Shown: one piece after another, positions 56,301 to 64,000 of the stretch
How the letters are laid out: every line of letters starts with the position of its first letter
Position numbering within the stretch: position 1 is the stretch's first letter
DNA from: Mytilisepta virgata
Taxonomy: Eukaryota > Mollusca > Bivalvia > Mytilida > Mytilidae
Reading direction: 5' to 3'
Assembly: GCA_028015205.1 (NCBI GenBank)
Contig: CM051521.1
Location: forward strand, 87,210,513-87,274,512
DNA: 64,000 nucleotides
Notes under the pieces: generated by a model
Databases searched by the model: none
What the model saw: only the letters and a program-made list of their open reading frames with translations
What the model was told of the DNA's origin: nothing
Position numbers and translations under genes: made by a program

Positions 56301-59300
56301 AAATCATAGCATATAAATTTATAATCCGAATTTATATTGAATACAGAAGAATTATCGCTGGAAGTGACATGAAAACATATCGTAAAACATATCTCCTGGA
56401 AATTGCACGATAATTTTAAACGACTAGGTATTATTTGGCCTGATATTTAGCTGCTTGAATTCAAAACTCAAAAAGTAATGAAACTGTGCTGTCTTGTTTT
56501 ATTTTTTTTGTTATTTATTATACATGTTTATTCTTTTATTTATAAATGTATCCTTGTGGCGTTTGTTTATTGTGTTCCATTCTCATCACTTTGTCTTTTC
56601 TTTGTACTTGGAATTTTCCCACTGTTTTGTCACTTCGGTATTCTCTTGCCGATATCGACATTAGATCTAAAAAAGTAAATCCATTTCCCTCTGCATTTAT
56701 TTTACTTCTAGGGCCATTTACTAAAAGTCTCCCAAAACCTTTTAGCCTGGTATACAGTGTATGGTCTCTAAAGATTTCTAAAAAGTTAGTTACTAAAGAA
56801 AATTCTACAGACCTGAATATCGCTTTAGGAAATAGATTTAACACGAATTTGGCAAATTAATGTCTTCAAGAAAGTTTTTTTAACGTGAAGGACACTCAGA
56901 ACCAAAATGAATTCTTGGCTGTAAGTGAGATTACGTATCTCCTTCATATGACAGTGGAATGGTTTTGGTTCTGATTGTCCTTCTTGGCCTTCTTGGCAAT
57001 ATTCCGAAAGGAAATAGAAATTGAACTAGATCGCCTAAATGAACAACCTTTGTCGGTAGAAAACTTGAAGTTATTAATGATTAACCATAACATTTTTGTT
57101 TGCTAATATTCAATGGTTATGAGTGAAACAGGGGAATGTGGCCCTACTCCTTTGCTCTCCAGCGTTTTGGATTATTGTTTTTGTTTTTAGACCTTGGGTA
57201 CAACTGATGAGTCTTAAATATCGACAAAATAGTGGGATGAAATGTACACTTCTTGTGCATCAACATTGGTAACATAGAATTTATTTAGAGTTCGGAATTC
57301 GAATATGTGTAGTTTTAAATTTAAAAATCATACTTAACATTCTTTAAAATGGCGACCTATACTTATTATCCCTATAATTTTAGTTTTACAGATATAAATT
57401 ATCCATTTAATGGTAATAACATAATAAACGCATCAAATGAGCGGTACATTTTTGTACTGTACATTCCACTTAATGTAGTTCTGTCGAATCTGTTACATGC
57501 ATGTACATCGGCTAATATCTTAATTGTTATGTTAAATGTACAGGGTATATATATGAATATATATGTGGAACATTGAATATCAGTATCAGGAAAAAAACAT
57601 TCAAACATAGAATAACTATTTTTCACAATTAGTATGAAAATGAACAAGGACAACTACATGAAGACTTTAATAAAAAGATAAAACAACCCGGAAAATACAA
57701 TGTATATCTTTATGATAATATATACCTGTATATCGTATGCCCGATGCACATGCAACCCGATGTTTCTCTGTGCAATCAACAGCTTTGAAGGTTATTCGTT
57801 GGTTATGCGATAGAGCTACCGAACATCTTAGATTTTGAAATAACTGATTCACTGGAGATTCTTCATCTGCATAAAAATACAAAACATTTCATATTCACAA
57901 AAAACTGCCAAAACCCTTAACAGCTTTAAATTGCTCTCGTTTTTACATGCTGTTTTTAAAGTCTGCTGAGTATACTTTATGATCGGCATGTAATCTATCC
58001 GTTGAATATTTTTTTTAAAGATAATCTTTTTATTGGGTCTTGCAATAATGTTAATAATATGTTACAACTAACAGTTATGTATATAAGGTAACTGGTACGG
58101 CTTAAGTCGAATCTATGATCTGTCTCTATTTTGCTACAGGATTTGGGCCTTTGGCTTTTTGCTGCAGACCTTACAACAACTTTCAAAATGGAGAAAATCT
58201 ATGAAGAGGAGAGTCATAGACAAGAAAAACATGCAACACAGATCATACAATATATATTAGCACTTAGAATTAAAGCAGGACAAACATGTGAATTTCAGAA
58301 AACGAAAACAATATCAAATTGTACTGAAAGGTACATGTCCTGCTGTGCATTCATTGTCACTTGTTGGTAGTTACAACGACAGTACACAGTATGGGTCAAC
58401 AGTGGATGAATTTGACAAGGACCATAAAAATTTGTCAATTTGATATTCCTACTTGCGTACATTGGAGTTGTCGCCCATAATACATGAGTTATCTTTCCGG
58501 ACAGAAGGTGTATTGTATGAAACATAAAGGGCAAATTTTTTTTGAATTTGGGAAGACCTTCATCCGACATTGAAAAATGTGGAAAAATATATCCAAGAAC
58601 ATATCATTAATATTTGTGAAGGATATTGTTAGGAAGGAAAATATTTTGCAGAATTTTTCCATAGATATCTGTGGAAGACACCTTTTCCAACGAGTAGATA
58701 ACTCCGTAAATGTGAGACAAAAATGGGGAATAAAGAAATGCAACAACCAAGAAGTGATGTCGATCGTTTAAATTTCTATGTTTGTTCAAATCTATAACAA
58801 CATTATCTCATTTAAACATTTTCAGTTTTATTTAATTTGTGGCGGTTATTTAGTTAACTTCTTGGTGATTTATTTTGTCCGAACACAAGTCACTATGTTT
58901 GTGTATTCGGATGTACATTATTGTAAGTTTACATGTAACGTACTTGTAAGATGCCTATAGACAGCATACTGAGTGTTGCTACAATCTCTCTTTCTTACTT
59001 TCTTGGTTCCATGTAAAGAGTTCAAGCAAATGCACCAGTTAGGCTAAAAAAATCACTATACGATTATTCAAATTGAAAAATCTAAAAATTTAGGAAACTA
59101 TCGTAACTCTCCTTTGATTTAATGTGCATGTTTTGTTCTCTTTAATGTTATTTGTTGTTTTCGATTACTTAGTTTTATTGAAACAAATACCATTTTTTTC
59201 TGAATATACCCGAAAACAATTAAAGAATTAGTATTTATCTCTGTTTATTTAAATATAAATGTTCTCATTAATTTCTTATTTTCATCTAATTTTTCCACAT

Positions 59301-62300
59301 TACATGTACATAAGTACCAAAGCCAATATAAAAATAAAAAACTACGATGTACAAATAAATCCTCTCTGTAACATTTCATAAAGTTTTGTACATACATGTA
59401 CATGTATGTCTAAATTTTAATTAAAGTTGAGGTTTCTATCTTTGGATAAAACTTTCATTATACCAGAATAGCTGATCATCTTCAAGTTTATTCTAGAAGC
59501 TTTAACACGTTTCTTGACAATATTTCTGGAACAGATTCTACATCATTCTGTACTCAAGACCAGTTTACAGCAACTCCAAAAAAGTTCCATAAAGATTTTG
59601 ATTGCAACTTTTGCACTATTATATCAGCAATATGCGACAACTTATTATCTTCGAACTGAATTTTTTTAAACATATAGTTGTGTGTTGTTGTCTTGGCGCA
59701 CAACATTTACATATACGACAATGCATACACGTCCGTTTTATCACTGATCTGTGACTACGTCCCAAGTCTTATGGACAATAAGAAAGAATTACAGGTCGCT
59801 TCTATATAAAACACGTGTCAATTATTCTAAGAACAACGTCACAATAAATATATTAAGTCAAAAAGCATCGTGTAGAAAAGATACCCAAATCTCGTGACAA
59901 TGAAACATTCACCATTTATTATAATCAGGATGAAATATGACATTTTATTATTTTTTATATTGGATAAGAACATGACAAGTGACAAAAAAACCATGTATAT
60001 CATGCTATACAGTTTATACGGACTGGCGATTTCCAAAAATAGCCTGATTATTTTTCTATATAAATCTTATTTTTCTATAGGATTAGCACATGTCATGTGA
60101 CAAACTAGAAACACATGTAAAGCATGCCATACAGTTTTTACGGACCGGTAATTTCTAAAAATAACCATATTAGAATAACAGTAAGTATATGACCTGTGAC
60201 GTACGTATAGGGATTGTTTGTATTAATTTCCAACAATAAAAATATTTGAATATCCCGCTAACAGTAAGTCTAAGACCTGTGACCATTAGGGTTTGTATAC
60301 ATTAATACAGGACGTAAATCATAACGCAGTAATAAACGAGCAAAGCAAGTCAACATCATTTTGTTTAAACATATATTGTTTAAGTTTTGTTAACTTGTTA
60401 CTTACGTGTCAATTAAATTGTTGTTTTGACTTTCCAATCGTCAACTTCCCATTTTTGAGCGGCAATATTCCAGAAGCGCCGGCGTATGGAGTATATGTTT
60501 CACAACTCATACGTTATTCCAGAGCTTGTGACATATACATTGACTTCCGGGAGAGAGTCCGGCTCCTGATAGAAAAGTTGCTCAAACAGGGGTATGTTGC
60601 TCTTAAGCTGAAGTCATCCTTATTAAAGTTTTATGGGCGTCATCATGAGTTGGTTGACAGGTATGAAAAAACCGTTTCCCAAATGAAAATAGACTTGTTC
60701 CATTGATATTATCTCTTGCTCATACCTAATTTGACATGGGCATCATGGCGGGTGTCCTGCAGGAAGCAGAAACTGATTACTCTTCCGGAGCATTTTAGTC
60801 TACCCCCGGTTTTTTGGTGGGGTCCATGTTGTTCATATGTTTTTAGTTTTTAATTGTAGTTCATGTATTGTTTTGGTCTTGTCTTCGTTGTTCTCCGGAG
60901 TGTTTCAGTTGTTACGATTTTTCTCTCCTTCGAATATCCATTTGGTATTTCTTGACTTTACTTAAAGCCTTTATTGGAATATTAAGCCCTTTCAAAAATG
61001 ATAATTTAATATTGAAGGTTGAAAAATAATAAAGCATGTTGTTTCAGTCGATTCATGATTTTATCGCACTAAGAATAACAAAATATCGACCTCGGACTTT
61101 GCCTTTGGTCCATATTGTTTTTGGTCAGTGCGATAAAACCATGTATCGACCTCATCAACATGATATAATTGTATAATGTCATTCACTTTATACACTTTTT
61201 TGTACCAGCTACTATAAAAAGGACAAACATACCTAAGGAGCAATAAAAAAAAAAACGTAATCCATTGGACAGACAAACCCGGGAAGACAAACGAACAACG
61301 ACAAGCACAACAAACAAACACAGAAAACTAAAAAACAATGGACAACACGAACTACTATAAAAACCAGGAGTGAACCCAAGTGCTCCGGAAGGGTAAGCAG
61401 TTCCTGCTCCGTATACGGCACCCGTCGTGAAGCACATGAAGGGTTACGACAGTGGGAACAGGTACAACATCATCTTAAATATTGGAACACTGTTATGGTC
61501 AATCAATTCATGATGACGACCGTTAAATTTCCTAAGTGATGACATCAACCTATCCCTGATAAAACCCTGGTTAAGAAGCTTTTGTGACAGCAGTAATCCT
61601 CTTTGTCGAAAGTCAGGGTAACTCACGCATGCCCTTGAAAATCTGATCAGCTGAGAAGCGTAGACGCCATATGCAGGCGATGCTGGTATATTGCTACTCA
61701 AGAAGGGAAAATTAACAATAGGAAAGTTGAAGTCATCACGTTTGTCATAAAAAAAAAATAACAATCCAAAGATAAGTTTCGTCTTCAAACGTCCTTCATA
61801 GTCTATGTCAAGAAACAAATCCAAATATGAAGCGGACTTTGGTGTATCTGTAGTATCCTTAATTTCAAGCTCACTGGGGTAGACAAGATGAAGAAAGTCT
61901 TAGAATTTGTCGTTATGTAACGAAAACACATCATCTATGTAACGCAAAGTGAAATCAATGGATTGGGCTCGTTTCTTTTTGTTTTCACGTAGTAACCCTT
62001 GAATGAAGTCCGCTTCATATCAGTACAGAAACAGATCGGCGAGGTGAGGAGCACAGTTGGTTCCCATTGGAATGTCGATTGTTTGTTGAAAAATTAGACC
62101 GCCAAACTCAACGAATCTGTTGTCTATGAGTAAATCTCGGTTCCAAAACATTGATAAATATGTTTTGTTCAAGAATTGTTTAAATATTTGTAATTTCAGT
62201 GCAAAAATATTAAATACATGCATTTTGATTAAAATATTTTCGCAGTATTTGAAGAATTAGCATATCCATAATTCTACCCGAAGAATAATACATTCATGTC

Positions 62301-62970
62301 TTATTGATTTTTAAATTCCAAGATATTTTCAAACAGGACAGGTAATTCCCGGACTTGTTTAAATGGCGTCAAGAGTTTTGATACCAGAAAATACCTAAAC
62401 TTAGAACAAGTGCTCATGAGTGTCGTTACACAAACATAGAAAAAGACAAAGGATCCTGTAAATGTAAATGACGAAGAAATTAACTTTCTTTTATAATTCT
62501 TCTTTGAACAAAGAAAAGCGAAAAATCGTTATTGATTGTGTTTTAAAAACTTGACTGAATTAATTGGGACAGATATGTATTTGGCTTCTTTCTTGAGAAG
62601 ATGACGAAATATCCCATACTGTAACTGTGTATTGTTCCAAATATTTCAAACAAAGAACTGAGTTGACTATATGTCACTCTCAGTTGTTGATCGGCCTGAA
62701 CTAAGCTTTATATTTTCCTTTAAAATTATCCCTTCAAAAGTCTCAGTACTTCCAGTATTTACCAGTATTTATACTTGTGATAGGTAAATGTAAAGTTTTT
62801 GAGAAATGATATTCTTGAGTGAATACATGTACCATATCATGGTGTAATAAGTGTATAACATCCTACCTGAACCGCAAAATACTGTGTCATTCTGCATTGA
62901 ACAGAACATCTCGATTGAGACGGGCGACTAATATTCTCTGAAGCGACACTAACTGTTATACCAAAACAAC
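41269..62970 (-). CDS. Multi-exon gene: probable type I membrane protein with C-type-lectin-like and WSC-like segments (5' incomplete)
   Basis: Six minus-strand exons (57726-57866, 53383-53568, 51715-51873, 48772-48969, 41809-41949, 41269-41348) are each bounded by AG acceptors and GT donors, all join in phase 1, and together encode 300 residues ending in TAA. The order is: the end of one C-type-lectin-like domain, both halves of a second, a Ser/Thr-containing stalk, a further ectodomain segment, and a transmembrane helix with an 8-residue tail. An upstream exon at 62867-62970 looks WSC-like. At least one exon is missing between 57.9 and 62.8 kb, because the phases do not join there. The likely role is surface recognition or adhesion. 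The introns are full of retroelement debris. Signal peptide and promoter lie outside the window or were not found. Confidence 0.65.
41809..41949 (-). CDS. Exon, membrane-proximal extracellular segment
   Basis: A strong acceptor (TTTCTTTTGCCTGTGCAG) and donor ATAG then GTAAAA; 141 nt, phase 1 both sides. The peptide has [17 protein letters not shown] and [11 protein letters not shown]. No domain is recognised. It joins directly to the transmembrane exon. Confidence 0.65.
42020..43310. other. Intron sequence, nothing recognised
   Basis: AT-rich, within the gene above. Three blocks with TTTTGAAA-YTCCTGTGTGT and CACAATTTTGAAATTG / CTTTTAAAATATTGACCCT (about 42900, 43070, 43230, and again near 45820) look like an old dispersed repeat. 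Confidence 0.4.
43335..43650 (+). repeat. Degenerate 20-22-bp minisatellite, AGCGTCCGTACATCGTTCGTT
   Basis: AGCGTCCGTACATCG recurs at 43339, 43361 and 43382, then decays into TCGTTTCGTTTATCGT-type units up to about 43650. It is CpG-rich compared with its surroundings. No function suggested. Confidence 0.75.
44135..44215 (-). repeat. Truncated copy of the 40425-40655 repeat
   Basis: GAATAGAGAATGGAAACGGG, GAATGTGTCAAAGATGTGTC and GATCAAAGAGCAGAAAACAT repeat the head of the element at 40425, then the match ends. Confidence 0.65.
46380..47720 (+). repeat. Tandem array of about 150-bp units with ATGGCCGCCATGG cores
   Basis: Eight units, recognised by a GATCGGAAAACAAACATGGC-like block near 46553, 46703, 46855, 46998, 47150, 47292, 47396 and 47552. 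Each unit then has AATTCTTGTTTCTGATTGG, AAATCTTCTCCTCTGAAA, CTTGGCCAAATGGAAC, AAACTTGACAGGAAGCATC and TTTACAAAGTTTCCTCATTT. The first unit is joined to TAGCTCACCTGACC, a known head of a common bivalve repeat. Several cores read AACATGGCCGCCATGG, close to a YY1-type site. Confidence 0.8.
47870..48245 (+). mobile_element. Penelope-like retroelement 3' tail
   Basis: GGTCTTCATCACGAATTGAT is the decayed end of the coding region (HHELID in other copies). It is followed by GGGTGCTGTTATTGAAGCAG, ACCCTTCCGGAGGACCTGAT, and TTTGGTGTCTTGTTCTATTT, the order found behind the copies at 60410 and 61230. 5'-truncated. Confidence 0.65.
48772..48969 (-). CDS. Exon, extracellular Ser/Thr-containing stalk
   Basis: Acceptor ATGTTTTTAG, donor AACTG then GTAACT; 198 nt, phase 1 both sides (the split Ala codon G-CA joins with the previous exon). 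The peptide is hydrophilic with no cysteine ([18 protein letters not shown], then [17 protein letters not shown]), as expected of a stalk outside the membrane. No domain is recognised. Confidence 0.6.
50530..50815 (+). repeat. Dispersed bivalve repeat with CTGT microsatellite
   Basis: Starts TTTTTATACCCCCAGCAAAC, with AAATTTTGGGGGGTATATAG, then TCCGTCCGTCTGTCTGTCTG, then ACTCCTCCTAGACCGCTCAA, and ends TTTGTGAGCTTTGCTCACAG. I recognise this as a common bivalve dispersed repeat. Two overlapping short frames here are repeat translations. Confidence 0.7.
51715..51873 (-). CDS. Exon, C-terminal half of C-type-lectin-like domain 2
   Basis: Acceptor TATTATCTAG, donor AGCAG then GTAATT; 159 nt, phase 1 both sides. 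The peptide [16 protein letters not shown], then [15 protein letters not shown] resembles in layout the exon at 57726, so the two are paralogous half-domains. It ends in a Ser/Asn-rich stretch leading into the stalk. Confidence 0.65.
52380..52620. repeat. Retroposon fragments of the 39730 family, two orientations
   Basis: AATAACAATCCAAAGATACT, AATATTCGATATAGTAAATT and TATACTATACTGTATATT (reverse orientation) are followed by a forward-orientation piece with ATCGTGCATAGCTCTGTGC, TTCAGCAGAACTAACGAGTC and TGCATCAAAGTTGGTATA. Two truncated copies therefore lie side by side. Confidence 0.55.
53383..53568 (-). CDS. Exon, N-terminal half of C-type-lectin-like domain 2
   Basis: Acceptor GTTTTTGATATAG, donor ATGTGTG then GTATGT; 186 nt, phase 1 to phase 1 (the join with the exon at 57726 makes an Asp codon). 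The peptide has [28 protein letters not shown], and [15 protein letters not shown], matching the first helix, the Cys and the central strand of C-type-lectin-like domains. A second acceptor 7 nt downstream would break the phase. Confidence 0.65.
54720..55400 (+). mobile_element. Penelope-like reverse transcriptase fragment
   Basis: An open frame at 54888-55222 has [35 protein letters not shown] and FRYIDDVLS, with the catalytic YIDD at 55086-55097. The frame shifts near 55200, after which [18 protein letters not shown] and SQLIR can be read before decay. The IPMG block and a YIDD box fit Penelope-like elements, though I could not test this against other reverse-transcriptase groups. It lies in an intron of the lectin-like gene and is in opposite orientation to it. 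Confidence 0.7.
56480..56650 (+). mobile_element. Penelope-like 3' tail fragment
   Basis: TGCTGTCTTGTTTTATTTT, TTGTGGCGTTTGTTTATTG, TGTTCCATTCTCATCACTTT and TTCGGTATTCTCTTGCC repeat the tail found at 48100-48260 with moderate divergence. No coding sequence is left. Confidence 0.5.
57170..57280 (+). repeat. Retroposon fragment of the 33410 family
   Basis: TTTTTAGACCTTGGGTACAA, CTGATGAGTCTTAAATATCG, CACTTCTTGTGCATCAACAT and TTGGTAACATAGAA repeat the blocks of the copy at 33770-33850. Confidence 0.55.
57726..57866 (-). CDS. Exon, C-terminal half of C-type-lectin-like domain 1
   Basis: Acceptor TTTTTATGCAG, donor ACAG then GTATAT; 141 nt, phase 1 to phase 1. The peptide includes [20 protein letters not shown] then TEKHRVACA, which gives the Cys spacing of the last part of a C-type-lectin fold. 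Its N-terminal half was not found upstream. No calcium-binding EPN/QPD or WND motif is visible. Confidence 0.6.
58999..59043 (-). CDS. Possible micro-exon completing the WSC-like segment
   Basis: A 45-nt segment with acceptor TTTTTTAG and donor GTAAGA that reads [15 protein letters not shown] in phase 0, which is the phase left by the exon at 62867. A Cys-x-Cys followed by NSL is what WSC-like domains have at this place. It leaves in phase 0, so another exon would be needed before 57866. Short and therefore uncertain. Confidence 0.35.
60410..60960 (+). mobile_element. Penelope-like C-terminal domain and 3' tail
   Basis: From about 60430 the frame reads [34 protein letters not shown], then [18 protein letters not shown] and YGRHHELVD, ending at a stop near 60706. 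It lacks the reverse transcriptase. The tail (GGGTGTCCTGCAGGAAGCAG, CTCTTCCGGAGCATTTTAGT, GTCTTGTCTTCGTTGTTCTC, ATTTGGTATTTCTTGAC) follows at 60740-60960. 5'-truncated copy. Confidence 0.7.
61230..62230 (-). mobile_element. Penelope-like element, reverse transcriptase to tail, minus strand
   Basis: On the minus strand, from 62223: [18 protein letters not shown] and [10 protein letters not shown] (Gly to Asp change before IPMG), then a frameshifted part with the YIDD region near 61930, then 61824-61444 with [36 protein letters not shown] and [12 protein letters not shown], then the tail at 61230-61440. It is the longest copy here, with several stops and shifts, plus a 26-bp insertion near 61757-61783. 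Confidence 0.7.
61749..61777 (-). mobile_element. Minimal retroposon insertion (about 26 bp) inside the Penelope-like copy
   Basis: Between codons that are adjacent in the other copies (ACGAAACTT and TATGACAAACG, read on the minus strand) lies TATCTTTGGATTGTTATT followed by a T run. This is just the conserved 3' end of the 39730 family with its homopolymer, as expected of an extremely 5'-truncated retroposition. Confidence 0.6.
62867..62970 (-). CDS. Exon, WSC-like half domain
   Basis: Acceptor ATATTTGTAG then GTTGTTTTGG; donor GGTTCAG then GTAGGA. It is open in only one frame, entering in phase 1 and leaving in phase 0. The peptide starts [16 protein letters not shown], then CSVQC and MTQYFAVQ. 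The spacing of the Cys residues and the final YFAVQ resemble the first half of WSC carbohydrate-binding domains in mollusc membrane proteins. Confidence 0.55.
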
Positions 62971-63399
62971 CTACAAATATAATTTATAAAACCATGAAAG
63001 TAAATATAATACAGGTCTTAAGGTTCTTACGTAAAAACATGCTATGTACAAGTCTTTGCTGACTAAAGTTCAACATTGCTATTTAACAGCTTGGACAATA
63101 GCTGCACTAAAAGAGGTTCAGAAAATAATTCTCTCACAGCCTTACTCCAAATAAAAGATCGTCAATTTTCATAGTGAGATATCCAGGTCCTTCTACTGTG
63201 CAAAAATAATATTCAGGTATTGATTGACGTTACTGTGTACCTCCGTGTAAAAGTATTGATGAATGAAATTTATTTGTTTTATAGGATGTTGCAACAAAGA
63301 AGATTAAAATTTATATGGATAAGATTAATGTTATATGGTTAGCAGGTTAGACGTATATATATTCCAAAATTAAAGATACCCGAAAAAAACTGGCAATAC

Positions 63400-64000
63400 C
63401 AGAGTTACAGATACTGGAAGATACTAGCATCTTATAATTCAGTTCTCCTTTGATGTACAATTTATAATACTAGTACATGTAATTCCAGTATTATACAATT
63501 ATCAATACTAGAATCCCAGTAATTCGTGTGCAATAATGACAGTATTTTGCATATATTCCTTACAATCATCTCCTAGAATTGTAAATTTTACAATGCTGAA
63601 ATTCCTAGCATTACAAAATATGAAATACTGGATGAAGTATAAATCACTGGAATTGCCAGTATGTAAATTTTACAATACCATAATTACAAGTATTCTAATT
63701 TTTTCAACATTAGATTGACTAGTACTTTAAAGTAAATGTATAAAATACTGGAATTTCTAGTATTGAAAAGTTAGATTCTTTACAATAATGGAATTTGTAG
63801 TACTGAAAATGAACATGTTTTACAATACTGGAATTTTCTAGTATTATAAAATTTTAAATACTGGAATTACTAGTACTATTATATTTAAAATACTCGATTA
63901 ACTAGTATTGTTAATTTTAAAATGCTGGAATTTCTACTACTATTGCATTTAAAATACTGGAATTAGTAGTACCAAACTTCACAGTATTTAAAAGTTTAAG
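63400..64000 (+). repeat. Degenerate AT-rich satellite with TACTGGAATTNCTAGTA units
   Basis: AATACTGGAATTTCTAGTAT and variants (AATACTGGAATTACTAGTAC, AATACTGGAATTAGTAGTAC, AATACTCGATTAACTAGTAT) recur about every 40-50 bp from about 63590 to the window end, with weaker copies from 63400. Each core is a near palindrome centred on AATT. The array continues beyond the window. Confidence 0.7.

Overview
The window is animal nuclear DNA, AT-rich and intron/repeat-dominated, and looks like a marine mussel (Mytilus-type bivalve). The reasons are several dispersed repeats that I recognise from Mytilus sequence (for example the tract around 40425-40655 that ends in CCTGACTTGGGACAGG, and the copy at 2585-2850), the bivalve-type non-LTR and Penelope-like retroelement relics, and an exon-split C-type-lectin-like gene. 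No prokaryotic features, rRNA, tRNA or CRISPR arrays were seen. The species call is from memory of repeat families and was not searched.

Layout. 1-14.2 kb is gene-poor: a 163-bp tandem repeat, a 2,981-bp DNA element (1505-4485) with 215-bp terminal inverted repeats built from ten iterations of one motif and a 6-bp target duplication, an 80-bp foldback MITE with its empty site preserved next door, and one possible coding exon near 9.8 kb. At 14219-14620 there is a dense array of ETS, CRE, NRF1 and E-box sites.

14645-27794 is the centre of interest: a giant inverted repeat of about 13.15 kb, with arms of 6.46 and 6.60 kb around an 87-bp non-palindromic spacer (21107-21193). Each arm carries the same five-gene set: a C2C2 zinc-ribbon protein and an acidic protein with a half zinc finger (abutting, in frame, read outward from the centre), a gene fragment on the opposite strand, a miniature protein with a BH1-like Bcl-2-family motif, and a double PC4-like protein. 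Three of these genes have a TATA box about 30 bp upstream of a TCAKTY initiator, and two of them would have 5' UTRs of only about 10 nt. Outside the genes each arm has about 2 kb of a 31-bp minisatellite open in all three frames of one strand, then 439-bp tandem repeats at the tips. No polymerase, integrase, capsid or transposase gene was recognised, so it looks like a compact, virus-like or non-autonomous element of a kind I cannot name.

27.8-41.2 kb holds a decayed LINE (28400-31770) split by a duplicated retroposon, and assorted small repeats. 41.27-62.97 kb contains a minus-strand multi-exon gene: six phase-consistent exons encode the C-terminal 300 residues of a probable type I membrane protein with C-type-lectin-like halves, a Ser/Thr-containing stalk and a single transmembrane helix; one further upstream exon and a possible micro-exon look WSC-like. 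Its introns are full of fragments of one Penelope-like family. The window ends in a degenerate palindromic AT-rich satellite (63.4-64 kb) that runs off the edge.
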